DNA of 64,000 nucleotides from MVYY01 sp012517575. Lineage in GTDB: Bacteria; Bacteroidota; Bacteroidia; Bacteroidales; Paludibacteraceae. The position numbers and the translations under genes are program-made. Below the pieces are notes generated by a model. The model saw only the letters and a list, made by a program, of their open reading frames with translations, was not told the DNA's origin and made no database searches. Each line of letters opens with the position of its first letter. Position 1 is the stretch's first letter. The DNA is taken from positions 62,001 to 126,000 of the forward strand of contig JAVLUG010000027.1 of NCBI GenBank assembly GCA_031629035.1, given 5' to 3'. Positions 43,210-51,991 of the stretch are shown here, piece by piece.

Positions 43210-44334
43210 ATGAATCTTTTTGATGTGTATCCGCTTTTTGACATAGAAATTGTCAAAGGGCAGGGATGCCGTACTTATGACAAAAATGGTACGGAATATC
43301 TCGATTTTTATGGAGGTCATGCTGTTATTTCCATTGGGCATTCGCATCCCTATTTTGTAAAAAAATTATCGGATCAGATTCAGAATTTGGTTTTTTACTC
43401 CAATTCTGTTATCAACAGTTTACAAATTGAATTAGCCGACAAACTTGGGAAGATTTCGGGATACGATGACTATTCTCTGTTCCTTATCAATTCGGGAGCA
43501 GAAGCTAACGAAAATGCCTTGAAACTGGCTTCCTTTCATAATGGACGAAGCAAGGTGATTGCTTTCGGAAAAAGTTTTCACGGAAGAACTTCGGCTGCTG
43601 TTGGAGTTACTGACAATCCTGCTATTAAAGCGCCCATCAACCAGAATTTCGAAGTTGAATTTCTTCCGTTGAACGATACGGAAGCAGTTCTTCAATCTTT
43701 GAAAAACAGAGTTGTTTGTGCGGTAATTATTGAAGGTATTCAGGGAGTGGGAGGAATACAGATTCCACAGCCGGCGTTTCTGAAAGCAATAAGTACTGCC
43801 TGCAAGGAGACCGGAACCGTTCTTATTTTGGACGAAATTCAATCGGGTTATGGACGGAGTGGAAAATTTTTTGCTCATCAATATGCCGGTATCCGACCCG
43901 ATATTATTACTACCGCAAAGGGCATGGGAAACGGAGTTCCCATTGGTGGTGTAATCATCAGTCCAATGTTTAAACCAACTTACGGAATGTTGGGAACTAC
44001 TTTTGGTGGAAATCATCTTGTGTGTACGGCTGCCATTGCAGTTTTGGATGTCCTGCAGCATGAACATCTGATGGAAAATGCTTTGCAAGTGGGAAATTAT
44101 TTGATAAACGAAATACAAAAATTTCCACGATTAAAAGAAGTGAGAGGAAAAGGTTTGATGATAGGGATTGAATTTGAAGAACCGGTAAAAAAATTGAGAG
44201 AACGCCTGTTGTTCGAAAAGAAAATATTTACCGGCGTAAGTGGTTCAAATATTATCCGTTTGTTGCCACCTCTTTGCCTTACCAAGCAGGATGCCGATCT
44301 ATTCCTTGATCGGTTTGCGGAAGTACTAAAATAA
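43210..44334 (+). CDS. argD: Class III aminotransferase, acetyl/succinylornithine type
   Basis: A 374-residue PLP enzyme of the ornithine aminotransferase group. Key segments are YLDFYGGHAVISIGHSHP, INSGAEANENALKLAS, FHGRTSAAVGVTDN, LILDEIQSGYGRSGKFF and the PLP lysine K237 in TTAKGMGNG. It resembles the Bacteroidales arginine-biosynthesis enzyme closely; in Bacteroides fragilis that pathway uses succinylated intermediates, so the substrate may be N-succinylornithine. No other arg gene is in the window. A membrane-protein gene follows 17 bp later and is probably co-transcribed. Confidence 0.9.
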   Translation: MNLFDVYPLFDIEIVKGQGCRTYDKNGTEYLDFYGGHAVISIGHSHPYFVKKLSDQIQNLVFYSNSVINSLQIELADKLGKISGYDDYSLFLINSGAEANENALKLASFHNGRSKVIAFGKSFHGRTSAAVGVTDNPAIKAPINQNFEVEFLPLNDTEAVLQSLKNRVVCAVIIEGIQGVGGIQIPQPAFLKAISTACKETGTVLILDEIQSGYGRSGKFFAHQYAGIRPDIITTAKGMGNGVPIGGVIISPMFKPTYGMLGTTFGGNHLVCTAAIAVLDVLQHEHLMENALQVGNYLINEIQKFPRLKEVRGKGLMIGIEFEEPVKKLRERLLFEKKIFTGVSGSNIIRLLPPLCLTKQDADLFLDRFAEVLK

Positions 44335-44351
44335 TTTTTCTTGTACAATCT

Positions 44352-45122
44352 ATGAAAAAACCGATTGCCCTTTTGTTCATTCTGTTTTTAGTAAATATAT
44401 GGACTGTTTTGTCACAATCTGTGGTTAAGGACCGGGATAAAATTGTGATGAAAACCGGTGAAATTTATTATGGAGATATTGTTTTTCGGAACGACAAAAT
44501 GCTTATTTTGCAAACCGACGAAGGTGTTCGATACCAGTTCCCGCTTGAAGAAATCAAGGATATTTCCAAAGAAAAGATAGATGTTCTCGATAAACCTGAA
44601 AAAATATCGCAGGATGTTCTATTTGACGAAAATCAAAATTTTTTTGCAGTATTGGATGCGTGTGGAGGAATTTCAAGCGCTAAAAATAGTTTTGATATTT
44701 CACCCAGTACGCAAATTGCTTTTGTTTTGGGGAAGAACAAAGTTTTTTCAGAAAACTTTTTTGTTGGTTTGGGCGCAGGATATAACTCAACTTATTTAAA
44801 AAATACTTCGTCTTTAAATTTTTTACCGGTTTTTCTTCGATTGCAAAATACTTTTACTACAAATCGAATTTCGCCTTTTGTTCGCATGGATGCAGGTTAT
44901 GCTTTTTCCATGTCATCCGGCTGGGAAGGTGGCATATTGGTTAAAGCGGCTGCCGGCATCAGTTCCCGTTTAAGTTATAAGACAAAACTTTTTTGTGGAA
45001 TTTATGCTGGTATTCAGCAATTTGGCGGACAACTTTCCGAAACAATTTCTACGGGGACCTATCATTACGAGGGTACAGCAAATATGAAGCAATTGGGTTT
45101 GCAACTCGGGATTCAATTCTGA
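44352..45122 (+). CDS. Exported beta-barrel protein of unknown function
   Basis: A 256-residue protein with signal peptide MKKPIALLFILFLVNIWTVLS. A short beta-rich module at ~30-75 (MKTGEIYYGDIVFRNDKMLI, RYQFPLEEIKDISKE) resembles small SH3/Sm-like barrels found at the front of other Bacteroidetes envelope proteins. An outer-membrane barrel of perhaps eight strands follows (FFVGLGAGYNSTYL, ISPFVRMDAGYAFSM, LFCGIYAGIQQFGG, QLGLQLGIQF). I do not recognise a named family. It sits 17 bp after the aminotransferase gene. Confidence 0.65.
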   Translation: MKKPIALLFILFLVNIWTVLSQSVVKDRDKIVMKTGEIYYGDIVFRNDKMLILQTDEGVRYQFPLEEIKDISKEKIDVLDKPEKISQDVLFDENQNFFAVLDACGGISSAKNSFDISPSTQIAFVLGKNKVFSENFFVGLGAGYNSTYLKNTSSLNFLPVFLRLQNTFTTNRISPFVRMDAGYAFSMSSGWEGGILVKAAAGISSRLSYKTKLFCGIYAGIQQFGGQLSETISTGTYHYEGTANMKQLGLQLGIQF

Positions 45123-45187
45123 CATTTCCTTTGATTTAAAAAATCTCTAAAGTTTTTTGTTCCGTTATAATTACTAATCTACTGATA

Positions 45188-45910
45188 ATGAATGAAATAA
45201 ATTTACTCCAAACCATAATTGCAGCATTGAATGAACAGGCATCTGCCGAAAAAGCTCAGCATCACTTTCGGTTTTTCAAAACGGGTCCGGGCGAATATGG
45301 AGAAGGTGACAAATTTATTGGAGTAAATGTTCCTTTTCAGCGGAAGATTGCAAAAAAATATTTTAGGGATATTAATTTGAGTGAGTTGGAACAATTTTTA
45401 AGAAATGAAATTCACGAATACCGATCGATAGCGCTTTTTATGCTTTGTTACAAATTTGAGAAAGCGAACGAACCTGGAAGATCTTTGATAGCAGACTTTT
45501 ATCTCAACAACATATCTTTTATCAATAATTGGGATTTGGTAGATGCTTCTGCCCCTAATATTTTGGGCTGTTACTTGTTTGACAAAAACAGAGACTTACT
45601 TTACGAATTTGTTCATACCAACGACCTTTGGAAACAACGAATTGCCATCATTTCAACGTTTTATTTTATTCGTTGCGGTCAGTTTGACGATACTTTCAAA
45701 ATTTCTGAAATATTGCTCTATCATCCCCACGATTTAATTCATAAGGCTGTGGGATGGATGCTTAGAGAAGTGGGAAATAGAAACAAAGACGCAGAAATGG
45801 CTTTTTTGTTAAAGCACTATCGGCAAATGCCCCGAACCATGCTTCGGTATGCTATCGAAAAATTTGACGAAGACTTGCGTCAGCAATTTTTAAAAGGACA
45901 GATAAAATAA
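45188..45910 (+). CDS. DNA alkylation repair protein (AlkD-like HEAT-repeat glycosylase)
   Basis: A 240-residue all-helical protein of the AlkC/AlkD family, which excises positively charged alkylated purines using a HEAT-repeat scaffold. Segments typical of the family are FIGVNVPFQRKIAKKYFRD, HEYRSIALFMLCYKFE, FINNWDLVDASAPNILG and HKAVGWMLREVGNR. The tryptophan-aspartate pair in NNWDLVD corresponds to the catalytic cleft. It stands alone and is followed by a weak terminator. Confidence 0.88.
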   Translation: MNEINLLQTIIAALNEQASAEKAQHHFRFFKTGPGEYGEGDKFIGVNVPFQRKIAKKYFRDINLSELEQFLRNEIHEYRSIALFMLCYKFEKANEPGRSLIADFYLNNISFINNWDLVDASAPNILGCYLFDKNRDLLYEFVHTNDLWKQRIAIISTFYFIRCGQFDDTFKISEILLYHPHDLIHKAVGWMLREVGNRNKDAEMAFLLKHYRQMPRTMLRYAIEKFDEDLRQQFLKGQIK

Positions 45911-45942
45911 AAAAACCGCTTTTGCAAAAAAAACGGCTTTTT
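45908..45942 (+). terminator. Weak hairpin terminator after the AlkD-like gene
   Basis: An AAAAACCG / CGGCTTTTT stem with one mismatch, a 13-nt loop and T-rich ends. It overlaps the stop codon and lies between convergent genes, so it may serve both strands. Confidence 0.5.
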
Positions 45943-45976
45943 AAAATAACACATTATTCTTAGCCCCAAGAGCCTG

Positions 45977-46483
45977 CTAATTGGTTTTGAAAGGGTATTT
46001 TACTTCTTTAAGTTGTTGGTTGGCTTCCACAATTTTTTGTTTCAGATCTTCCTTGTAGGATTTCAGACGAACAAGAAGGTTTGAATCTTTCAGCGCCAAT
46101 ATTTCAATAGCTAAAATTCCTGCATTCTGTGCCGCATTTATTCCAACAGTGGCAACGGGAATTCCCGGTGGCATTTGTACAATTGACAATAAAGCGTCCC
46201 ATCCGTCCATAGAAGCATCGATGGGCACTCCAATAACTGGTAAAGTAGTCATGGAAGCAATTACACCCGGCAAATGTGCTGCCATTCCGGCGCCAGCGAT
46301 AATGACTTCAATTCCTCTTTCTTGGGCATGGGTGGCAAAATCTTCAACTTCTTTTGGTGTACGATGGGCAGACAAGGCATTGATTTCAAAAGGAATTTCA
46401 AATTCATTCAACAATTTGGCAGCCTTTTCCATAATTTTCAAATCGGAAGTGCTGCCCATGATGATGCTTACTTTTGGTTTCAT
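45977..46483 (-). CDS. purE: N5-carboxyaminoimidazole ribonucleotide mutase
   Basis: A 168-residue class I PurE that converts N5-CAIR to CAIR in purine synthesis. Family motifs are IIMGSTSDLKIMEKA, ALSAHRTPKEVEDF (active-site His), IIAGAGMAAHLPGVIAS and PVIGVPIDAS. Length is normal. It follows gcvH by 40 bp on the same strand; both pathways feed one-carbon and purine metabolism, so co-transcription is sensible. Confidence 0.96.
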   Translation of the reverse strand: MKPKVSIIMGSTSDLKIMEKAAKLLNEFEIPFEINALSAHRTPKEVEDFATHAQERGIEVIIAGAGMAAHLPGVIASMTTLPVIGVPIDASMDGWDALLSIVQMPPGIPVATVGINAAQNAGILAIEILALKDSNLLVRLKSYKEDLKQKIVEANQQLKEVKYPFKTN

Positions 46484-46523
46484 TTTTTGATAATTGGTTG
46501 CAGATTTAGATCATGTTCATTTT

Positions 46524-46901
46524 TCAGGCAATCAGTTTTTTGTATTCTTCAGCTGTCAGTAGTTGCTCGAGTTCTGAAACATCAGAGATTTTTATTTTGA
46601 CAATCCAACCTTTTCCATAAGGATCGTCGTTGACCAATTCCGGCGCATTTTCCAAATCGGAGTTAAAGTCCAGAATTTCTCCACCTACCGGCAAAAAAAG
46701 TTCTGAAACAGTTTTTACGGCTTCTACTGTGCCAAAAACTTCACCGGCTTCCAGCGTTTCTCCTACCGTTTCAACTTCAACAAAGACAATTTCTCCCAAT
46801 TCGTGTTGAGCGTAATCAGTAATGCCAACAACGGCTGTATCGCCTTCAACCTTGATCCATTCGTGTTCGTTAGTGTACTTTAAATTTTCAGGTACGTTCA
46901 T
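46524..46901 (-). CDS. gcvH: Glycine cleavage system H protein
   Basis: A 125-residue lipoyl carrier that shuttles the aminomethyl group between GcvP, GcvT and GcvL. The lipoylated lysine is K63 in GTVEAVKTVSE. Opening LKYTNEHEWIKVEGD and VGITDYAQHELGEIVFVE are typical. A TAAATTTG -7 box (46945-46952, minus strand) lies ~43 bp upstream. purE follows on the same strand. Confidence 0.96.
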   Translation of the reverse strand: MNVPENLKYTNEHEWIKVEGDTAVVGITDYAQHELGEIVFVEVETVGETLEAGEVFGTVEAVKTVSELFLPVGGEILDFNSDLENAPELVNDDPYGKGWIVKIKISDVSELEQLLTAEEYKKLIA

Positions 46902-46944
46902 TTTTTTCTGTTTTTTAGAGGGTTTGAATGGTAAAATTTTTTTA

Positions 46945-46952
46945 CAAATTTA
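46945..46952 (-). promoter_or_regulatory. Possible -7 box of gcvH-purE
   Basis: On the minus strand TAAATTTG (TAnnTTTG), 44 bp before gcvH. No clear -33 element. Confidence 0.35.
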
Positions 46953-47023
46953 GCAATAAGAGAACGATTTTCGATTATAAAAGGAGAAAAATGATGGTTT
47001 GAAAAGTAGTTCTTTTTTGTTTG

Positions 47024-48124
47024 TTATAGCGAAAATGCTGCTTTCAAAGGGAAATGATCTGAATAGGGTACTTTATCTGTTTTAAAGTTCAACAAAATCA
47101 GGGAAGGGTCATGAAAAATATAATCGATACGGAATCGATAATGTTTTTCGTTGAAAGTCCAGCCGAATCCTTTTCCCTGCTCCAGAAAACTGTCTTTCAA
47201 TTTTCCGCGTATTTTTGTGTAGGCATAGGAAGAAGGCACATCATTAAAATCACCACAAACAACCACAGGATAAGGAGAAGAAGAAACAACCTTTTTTACT
47301 TCATCGGCTTGCATAGCTCTGAGTTTGTAAGCGGCTCCTAATTTTTTTGAAAAGTAAAGGGTGATGTGGGTTGCCAAATCGGTGTTGAAATTTTCTTTCA
47401 ACTGATAAGGCATGGCTTTGTCCTTCTCAGTTAACTGATTGGATTCAAGATGATTGTTGACTACTCTGATAGTTTTTCCACGAATATTTATATCACTGTA
47501 AATAGAGGCGTTGGCTGAAGATGTATAGGCTATGGTTTGCCGGTTGATAATGGGGAACTTGGAAAATGTTGCAATTCCCAACCAGCTTCTTTTTTCTTTG
47601 GCTTTGAAATATATATGATGATAGGGATATTTCTTAAAGGCTTTCATCGCATCTTCTTCGGTTAAATATTTCTCCTTTGTACTGACCATAAATTCCTGCA
47701 AGCACACAATGTCTGCATTGGTTGAAAGTACGTATTGAATAACCGGATTAATTTTTTTGTTTTCTTTATTGTGTTTTTTTTCAAGCCCCATCATGTGGGT
47801 ATTGTAACTCAAAATAGTGAAATCGGGTTTGGATGAAGAAACCGGCGGATTTTTGAAGCGAAAGGAAAAATTTTCCTTTAATTGAGGGAAAGAAAGAAGC
47901 ATTAAACAGAGGGAGATAAGAAAATACCATTTTCGTAACAACAACCACAACAAAACAAATGCAAGATTAAGGAAAAAAATAACAGGAAAAACAAGTGCGA
48001 AATAAGCCGGAAATGTAAATACGGCAGGACTTACAAAACTGGCAAGAACGCTAAAGAGCAATGTCAATGCTACAATAACATTTGCCGCCACCAAACCCCA
48101 TTTTGTAATTTTTTTTAGAATCAT
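47024..48124 (-). CDS. Endonuclease/exonuclease/phosphatase-family membrane protein
   Basis: A 366-residue protein with two or three N-terminal transmembrane helices (~residues 8-85) and a C-terminal EEP-fold hydrolase. Motifs are FTILSYNTHMMG, DIVCLQEFMV, VVNNHLES, VVCGDFNDVPSSYAY and the terminal YSDHFPLKAAF, covering the metal and catalytic Asp/His residues. Members include nucleases and phospholipid or inositol phosphatases, so the substrate is open. It follows two rhomboid genes on the same strand, an order I recall from other Bacteroidales. Confidence 0.88.
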   Translation of the reverse strand: MILKKITKWGLVAANVIVALTLLFSVLASFVSPAVFTFPAYFALVFPVIFFLNLAFVLLWLLLRKWYFLISLCLMLLSFPQLKENFSFRFKNPPVSSSKPDFTILSYNTHMMGLEKKHNKENKKINPVIQYVLSTNADIVCLQEFMVSTKEKYLTEEDAMKAFKKYPYHHIYFKAKEKRSWLGIATFSKFPIINRQTIAYTSSANASIYSDINIRGKTIRVVNNHLESNQLTEKDKAMPYQLKENFNTDLATHITLYFSKKLGAAYKLRAMQADEVKKVVSSSPYPVVVCGDFNDVPSSYAYTKIRGKLKDSFLEQGKGFGWTFNEKHYRFRIDYIFHDPSLILLNFKTDKVPYSDHFPLKAAFSL

Positions 48125-48191
48125 TTTTTATCTTCGTTTCAGTTGTTGGTTTGTGGAAAAGAAACGGTTCGCAATGTGTAAAATAAAGAAT

Positions 48192-49085
48192 TTAGTTGGG
48201 TTTTCCCTGTTCAAAAAGGCGTTTCTTTTCTTCTGATGTCAGGCTGTCGTATCCCGATGATTTTATTTTGTCGAGTATTCTGTCTATTTCCTGCATCCGT
48301 CGCACCTTTTCCATGTTGAATTCTTCATCTGTCATTTTTCGGTAAGGAGCCGAATATTTGGTTTTTTTGACTTTGAGCTTTTTTCTCGAAAAAAGATTCA
48401 CAACATTATCCAGTAATACGTTCAACCATTTGGTAATATCTTTCCCTTTACGCAAAGATACAACAAAAAGGTAACCCGTCAAAGCTCCTCCCAAATGGGC
48501 AATTTCACCTCCGGCATTGTTGGAAGTGATACCGAAAAAACTTGTAAGAACGGCTACCAATGCAATGTATTTCAATTTTACGTTACCAAGAAACAATACC
48601 CGCATTTCCAGATTTGGAGATGCTACAGCTGAAGCTACGATAATTGCCATTATGGAACCGGAAGCGCCTAAAAGTAAAGTTTGAGAAACTACTGCATTAA
48701 AATAGGGAAAAATGTTAAAAGACAGGAAATAAAACAATCCAGCCATCCATCCACCTACCAAGTATAAACCGGTAAGTTGTTTTTCGGAATAATACATCAA
48801 AAAGATTTTGCCGAACCAATAAAGACATAACATGTTGAAAAACAGATGAAGAAAACCTTCATGCATGAACATGTAAGTAACCGGTGTCCAGAAATGATAA
48901 AGCAACTGAAGCCCGTCTGCCGGCATGGCCAAAAAGGGAAGGAGGAAAATACCATTGGAATTGAAAAGTTTGAAAGCAATTAAAATGGCATGATATAACA
49001 AAAATACACCGGCATTGATGTATATGAGTTTAATCAGATTACTCCCTTGACGAAAGGATAATTTAATATTGTCGAAAATATTCAT
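48192..49085 (-). CDS. Rhomboid-family intramembrane serine protease with C-terminal tail
   Basis: A 297-residue, six-helix rhomboid. The catalytic pair is S142 in LLGASGSIMA and H197 in IAHLGGALTGYL. An HFWTPVTYMFMHEGFLHLFFN segment carries the conserved helix-2 histidine/asparagine region. A basic, cytosolic tail of ~85 residues (DUF6576-like, RRMQEIDRILDKIKSSGYDS) extends past the last helix. It is 74 bp downstream of a second rhomboid gene. Substrates are unknown. Confidence 0.9.
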   Translation of the reverse strand: MNIFDNIKLSFRQGSNLIKLIYINAGVFLLYHAILIAFKLFNSNGIFLLPFLAMPADGLQLLYHFWTPVTYMFMHEGFLHLFFNMLCLYWFGKIFLMYYSEKQLTGLYLVGGWMAGLFYFLSFNIFPYFNAVVSQTLLLGASGSIMAIIVASAVASPNLEMRVLFLGNVKLKYIALVAVLTSFFGITSNNAGGEIAHLGGALTGYLFVVSLRKGKDITKWLNVLLDNVVNLFSRKKLKVKKTKYSAPYRKMTDEEFNMEKVRRMQEIDRILDKIKSSGYDSLTSEEKKRLFEQGKPN

Positions 49086-49159
49086 AATTAAGAAACAAAT
49101 ATTTTTTGTAAATCAAGAGATTGTACTTTTTTAGTTAAATTGTTTGCAAGATATTCCTT

Positions 49160-49948
49160 TCAATGCACCCCTTTTTTCTTCCAGTACAGAATCAGGAAAA
49201 TTCCAAAGAGCATTCCGCCCAAATGAGCAAAATGAGCGACATTATCGCCTGTAAAACTGGCCACACCTAAAAATAATTCAGCAACGGCATACATTAGCAC
49301 AAAAATTCTTGCTCTGATAGGAATAGGGAAAAATATAATCATTAGTTTTGCGTCGGGAAACAGCCATCCAAAAGCCAGCAGCAATCCGAAAATTGCTCCT
49401 GAAGCGCCAATGGTTACTGGTAGATTTACGAAGAGATGCTTCAGTTCAATCAATGAGGTTGTGTCCAGAGCAGCCAAATCGTTGATTCTAAAAAATCGAG
49501 ACAACAAATTTTCCTGCAATAGCAATGCTTCTTTTGATCCGGTTTCGATGGCTTCTGTCAAAGCATTTACCACAGGCTGATATTCAATTGTCCAAAATAA
49601 TTGTTGCACAAGAGCTGCTCCCACACCCGTAACCAAATAATAAATCATGAAGCGTTTAGGTCCCCAAAATTGTTCCAATACGGCTCCAAACATAAACAAG
49701 GCAAACATGTTGAAAAAAATATGTTCAAAACTTCCATGCATAAACATATAGGTAATAAGTTGAGCCGGATTGAACTGATCCGAAGCCCAATAATGCATGC
49801 CGAGAATATCGTTCAAGTCGACATTGATTCCCCAACGCAAAAAAAAGCGTGGCAATACCAACGTTGCCAACCATAAAATCACATTTATCAGAATCAGATT
49901 TTTAACTATTACAGGGATAGAACCAAAGAAAGAAGATCTGCTACTCAT
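49160..49948 (-). CDS. Rhomboid-family intramembrane serine protease
   Basis: A 262-residue rhomboid with S183 in TIGASGAIFGLL and H242 in HFAHLGGMLFGIF. The helix-2 region reads LITYMFMHGSFEHIFFNMFA. Between helices 3 and 4 there is an extended loop (~residues 120-178), longer than in the neighbouring paralogue, probably periplasmic. There is no long tail. First gene of the rhomboid-rhomboid-EEP series and divergent from HU. Confidence 0.9.
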   Translation of the reverse strand: MSSRSSFFGSIPVIVKNLILINVILWLATLVLPRFFLRWGINVDLNDILGMHYWASDQFNPAQLITYMFMHGSFEHIFFNMFALFMFGAVLEQFWGPKRFMIYYLVTGVGAALVQQLFWTIEYQPVVNALTEAIETGSKEALLLQENLLSRFFRINDLAALDTTSLIELKHLFVNLPVTIGASGAIFGLLLAFGWLFPDAKLMIIFFPIPIRARIFVLMYAVAELFLGVASFTGDNVAHFAHLGGMLFGIFLILYWKKKGVH

Positions 49949-50251
49949 TTGAAGAATTTTTTATTTCTGGCGTTAAAAGTTTTATTTTTTTCGGTATTGT
50001 GAATTTTGAAAAACTTTGTTGATAAAATTAATTGTGTTAATAACATCAGATTTTCATTATATGTTCAATTCAAGTTATCAATTTTGGCACAAATGTACTG
50101 TAAAAATGTGTTCTGAAACATATTTTGTAAGAAAACATAAAAAAAATAGAAAATTTTTTATTTAAATGCTTGCTATTTATTATCAATAATGTACATTTGT
50201 AGCATTAAAAAGGATTTTTTAGTGTGTTTAACTTTAAAAAAATTTTATGTT
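49949..50251. other. 303-bp divergent gap between rhomboid and HU genes
   Basis: AT-rich. It contains the HU promoter at its right end. Nothing else is recognised. Confidence 0.5.
50169..50199 (+). promoter_or_regulatory. Promoter of the HU gene
   Basis: -33-like CTTG (50169-50172), 19-bp spacer, then TACATTTG (50192-50199, full TAnnTTTG match). The start codon is 52 bp downstream. Confidence 0.5.
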
Positions 50252-50524
50252 ATGAACAAAGCAGAATTAATCAGTGCTGTAGCAGAAAAATCTGGCCTTA
50301 GCAAAGTTGATGCAAAGAAAGCAATTGACGCTGTTGTTAAAAGTATCTCTGAAGCTTTAATTGCAGGAGATAAAGTTAGTTTAGTAGGTTTTGGTACTTT
50401 CTCGGTTGCAGAACGTTCTTCTCGTCCGGGTATTAACCCAGCAACCAAAAAACCTATCACCATTCCAGCTAAAAAAGTTGCAAAATTCAAAGCCGGTGCA
50501 GAATTGAGCGATGCCATCAATTGA
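50252..50524 (+). CDS. HU-family histone-like DNA-binding protein
   Basis: A 90-residue HU protein. I start at MNKAELISAVAEKSGLSK, the canonical HU beginning; the frame is open further upstream but that part overlaps the promoter. The DNA-binding beta arm contains RPGINPATKKPITIPAKK with the intercalating proline, followed by VAKFKAGAELSDAI. It bends and compacts DNA. Single-gene unit ended by a strong terminator. Confidence 0.96.
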   Translation: MNKAELISAVAEKSGLSKVDAKKAIDAVVKSISEALIAGDKVSLVGFGTFSVAERSSRPGINPATKKPITIPAKKVAKFKAGAELSDAIN

Positions 50525-50541
50525 TTTGTTTGTTGAAGTTT

Positions 50542-50582
50542 AAACAAAGGAGGAACTATTTTTTAATTCCTCCTTTGTTTTT
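50542..50582. terminator. Bidirectional terminator between HU and the DJ-1 gene
   Basis: A perfect 14-bp stem AAACAAAGGAGGAA / TTCCTCCTTTGTTT with an 11-nt loop and T-rich flanks on both strands. Confidence 0.88.
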
Positions 50583-50621
50583 ATAATTGTTTTGCTGTAA
50601 TTTTTTGATTTCAGGTTTTCT

Positions 50622-51167
50622 TCAAAAAGCAAAAATGGACGAACCCACCTGTTCGGCTGCAGATTTTCCTTTCAGGTTTTCTACCAGTTTTAGGCCAAAT
50701 TCTACGGCAGCGCCGGCAGCTTTACCTGTAATAATATTCCCCGACTGAACAACTTTTTTGTCGGATAAAATTGCCCCTTTGAGTGTTTCTTCAAATCCGG
50801 GAAAACATACAGCTTCCTTTCCTTTCAGTAATCCCAATTTTCCCAATATGGAAGGCGCAGCGCAAATAGCTGCCAACTTTTTGCCTTCATTGGCATGTTT
50901 CAGTAAAAGTTGCTTTAATCCATCATGAGCTTCTAAATTTTTTGTTCCCGGCATCCCCCCCGGCAAAAACAGCAAATCGGCATTGGAGAAATCAATTTGG
51001 CCAAATAAGCAATCTGCTTGAAGTAAAATGTCATGAGCACCCCTCACTTCCTTTGTCGCGGTAACCGAAATGGTTGTTACTTCGATGCCTGCACGCCGCA
51101 TAATGTCAATTGGAGCGATGGCTTCAATTTCTTCAAAACCATCAGCCAAAAATACCATTGCTTTCAT
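50622..51167 (-). CDS. DJ-1/PfpI-family protein (YajL/ThiJ-like)
   Basis: A 181-residue single-domain DJ-1 protein. The nucleophile-elbow cysteine is C102 in AAICAAPSILGKLG, with the conserved glutamate in LADGFEEIEA near the N-terminus and LLFLPGGMPGTKNL before the elbow. Members act as chaperones, deglycases or oxidative-stress sensors; the actual activity is debated. It is downstream of tonB by 79 bp and may be transcribed with it. Confidence 0.88.
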   Translation of the reverse strand: MKAMVFLADGFEEIEAIAPIDIMRRAGIEVTTISVTATKEVRGAHDILLQADCLFGQIDFSNADLLFLPGGMPGTKNLEAHDGLKQLLLKHANEGKKLAAICAAPSILGKLGLLKGKEAVCFPGFEETLKGAILSDKKVVQSGNIITGKAAGAAVEFGLKLVENLKGKSAAEQVGSSIFAF

Positions 51168-51246
51168 AAGTTTATCTTTTTTATTGTGTTAAGGTTATTT
51201 TTTACATTTTCGGTGCTTTTGAAGCACATTCATACACTTAGATAAT

Positions 51247-51987
51247 TTATTTTAATCGGAAATGATACGTGATTGTTCCGGTAGCTTTTCCTTTACCAGC
51301 GCTAAAACGAGTGTTTTTTGCTGCTTCCAAAGCTGCTTTTAAAATCGTTGCATCCGAAATATTGGTTGGAACGCCAATAGAAACTCCTTCAACAATTCCG
51401 TTTTCGTTCACCCGAATGTTGACAGTTACTTCGCCTTCCACATTTTGTTCATATCGGGGTGTAATCAAATTTCCCACCAAATTTCGTCCGTTAAGCGACC
51501 AGCTATTTCCGTTCACAACTCCTCTTCCAGCAGGATTTCCTTCAAAACCTTCCTTGTCGCTGTTTCCACTTCCTTTGCCACTTCCACTGGAAGCGCTACT
51601 GCCAAAAACGTTGCCGACCATTTCATTTATTGCCAAAGCTTCCTGATCTCTTTGTCTTTTTTCTGAAGCTTGCCTTTCCTGTTCTATTCTCAGATTTTCC
51701 AATCGGTCTTTTTCTTTTTTATCGGTAGTAGATCCTAACGAAACAGATGGCGATTTTTGCGTGAGAAATTGTTGACTTTTTGGCTGATAAATTTTTGGAG
51801 CAGCTCCGCCGGCTTGTGCCGCTTCACCTTCAATTCCGCTTCCTTCAAAGGAATCTCCAAAACTTACCATAATCCCTTCCTCTTCAGGAACTGTATAGCT
51901 GTTCATTTTAATGACAAAAAGTAATATCAGCACAATACTGCATACAACCATTGAACCTAATATGCCATACAATTGAGGTTTTTTCAC
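51247..51987 (-). CDS. tonB: TonB-like energy transducer
   Basis: A TonB-family protein of about 246 residues. I propose the GTG at 51987 as start: it lies 4 bp after the exbD stop and yields a single N-terminal membrane helix (LYGILGSMVVCSIVLILLFV). The upstream ATG at 52047 would overlap exbD by 56 bp. A periplasmic Gly/Ser/Lys/Gln-rich spacer follows, with little proline, unusual compared with E. coli TonB. The C-terminal domain is TonB-like (EGEVTVNIRVNENGIVEGVS, LEAAKNTRFSAG). It would connect the ExbBD motor to transporters such as the SusC protein in this window. Confidence 0.85.
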   Translation of the reverse strand: MKKPQLYGILGSMVVCSIVLILLFVIKMNSYTVPEEEGIMVSFGDSFEGSGIEGEAAQAGGAAPKIYQPKSQQFLTQKSPSVSLGSTTDKKEKDRLENLRIEQERQASEKRQRDQEALAINEMVGNVFGSSASSGSGKGSGNSDKEGFEGNPAGRGVVNGNSWSLNGRNLVGNLITPRYEQNVEGEVTVNIRVNENGIVEGVSIGVPTNISDATILKAALEAAKNTRFSAGKGKATGTITYHFRLK

Positions 51988-51991
51988 GGTT

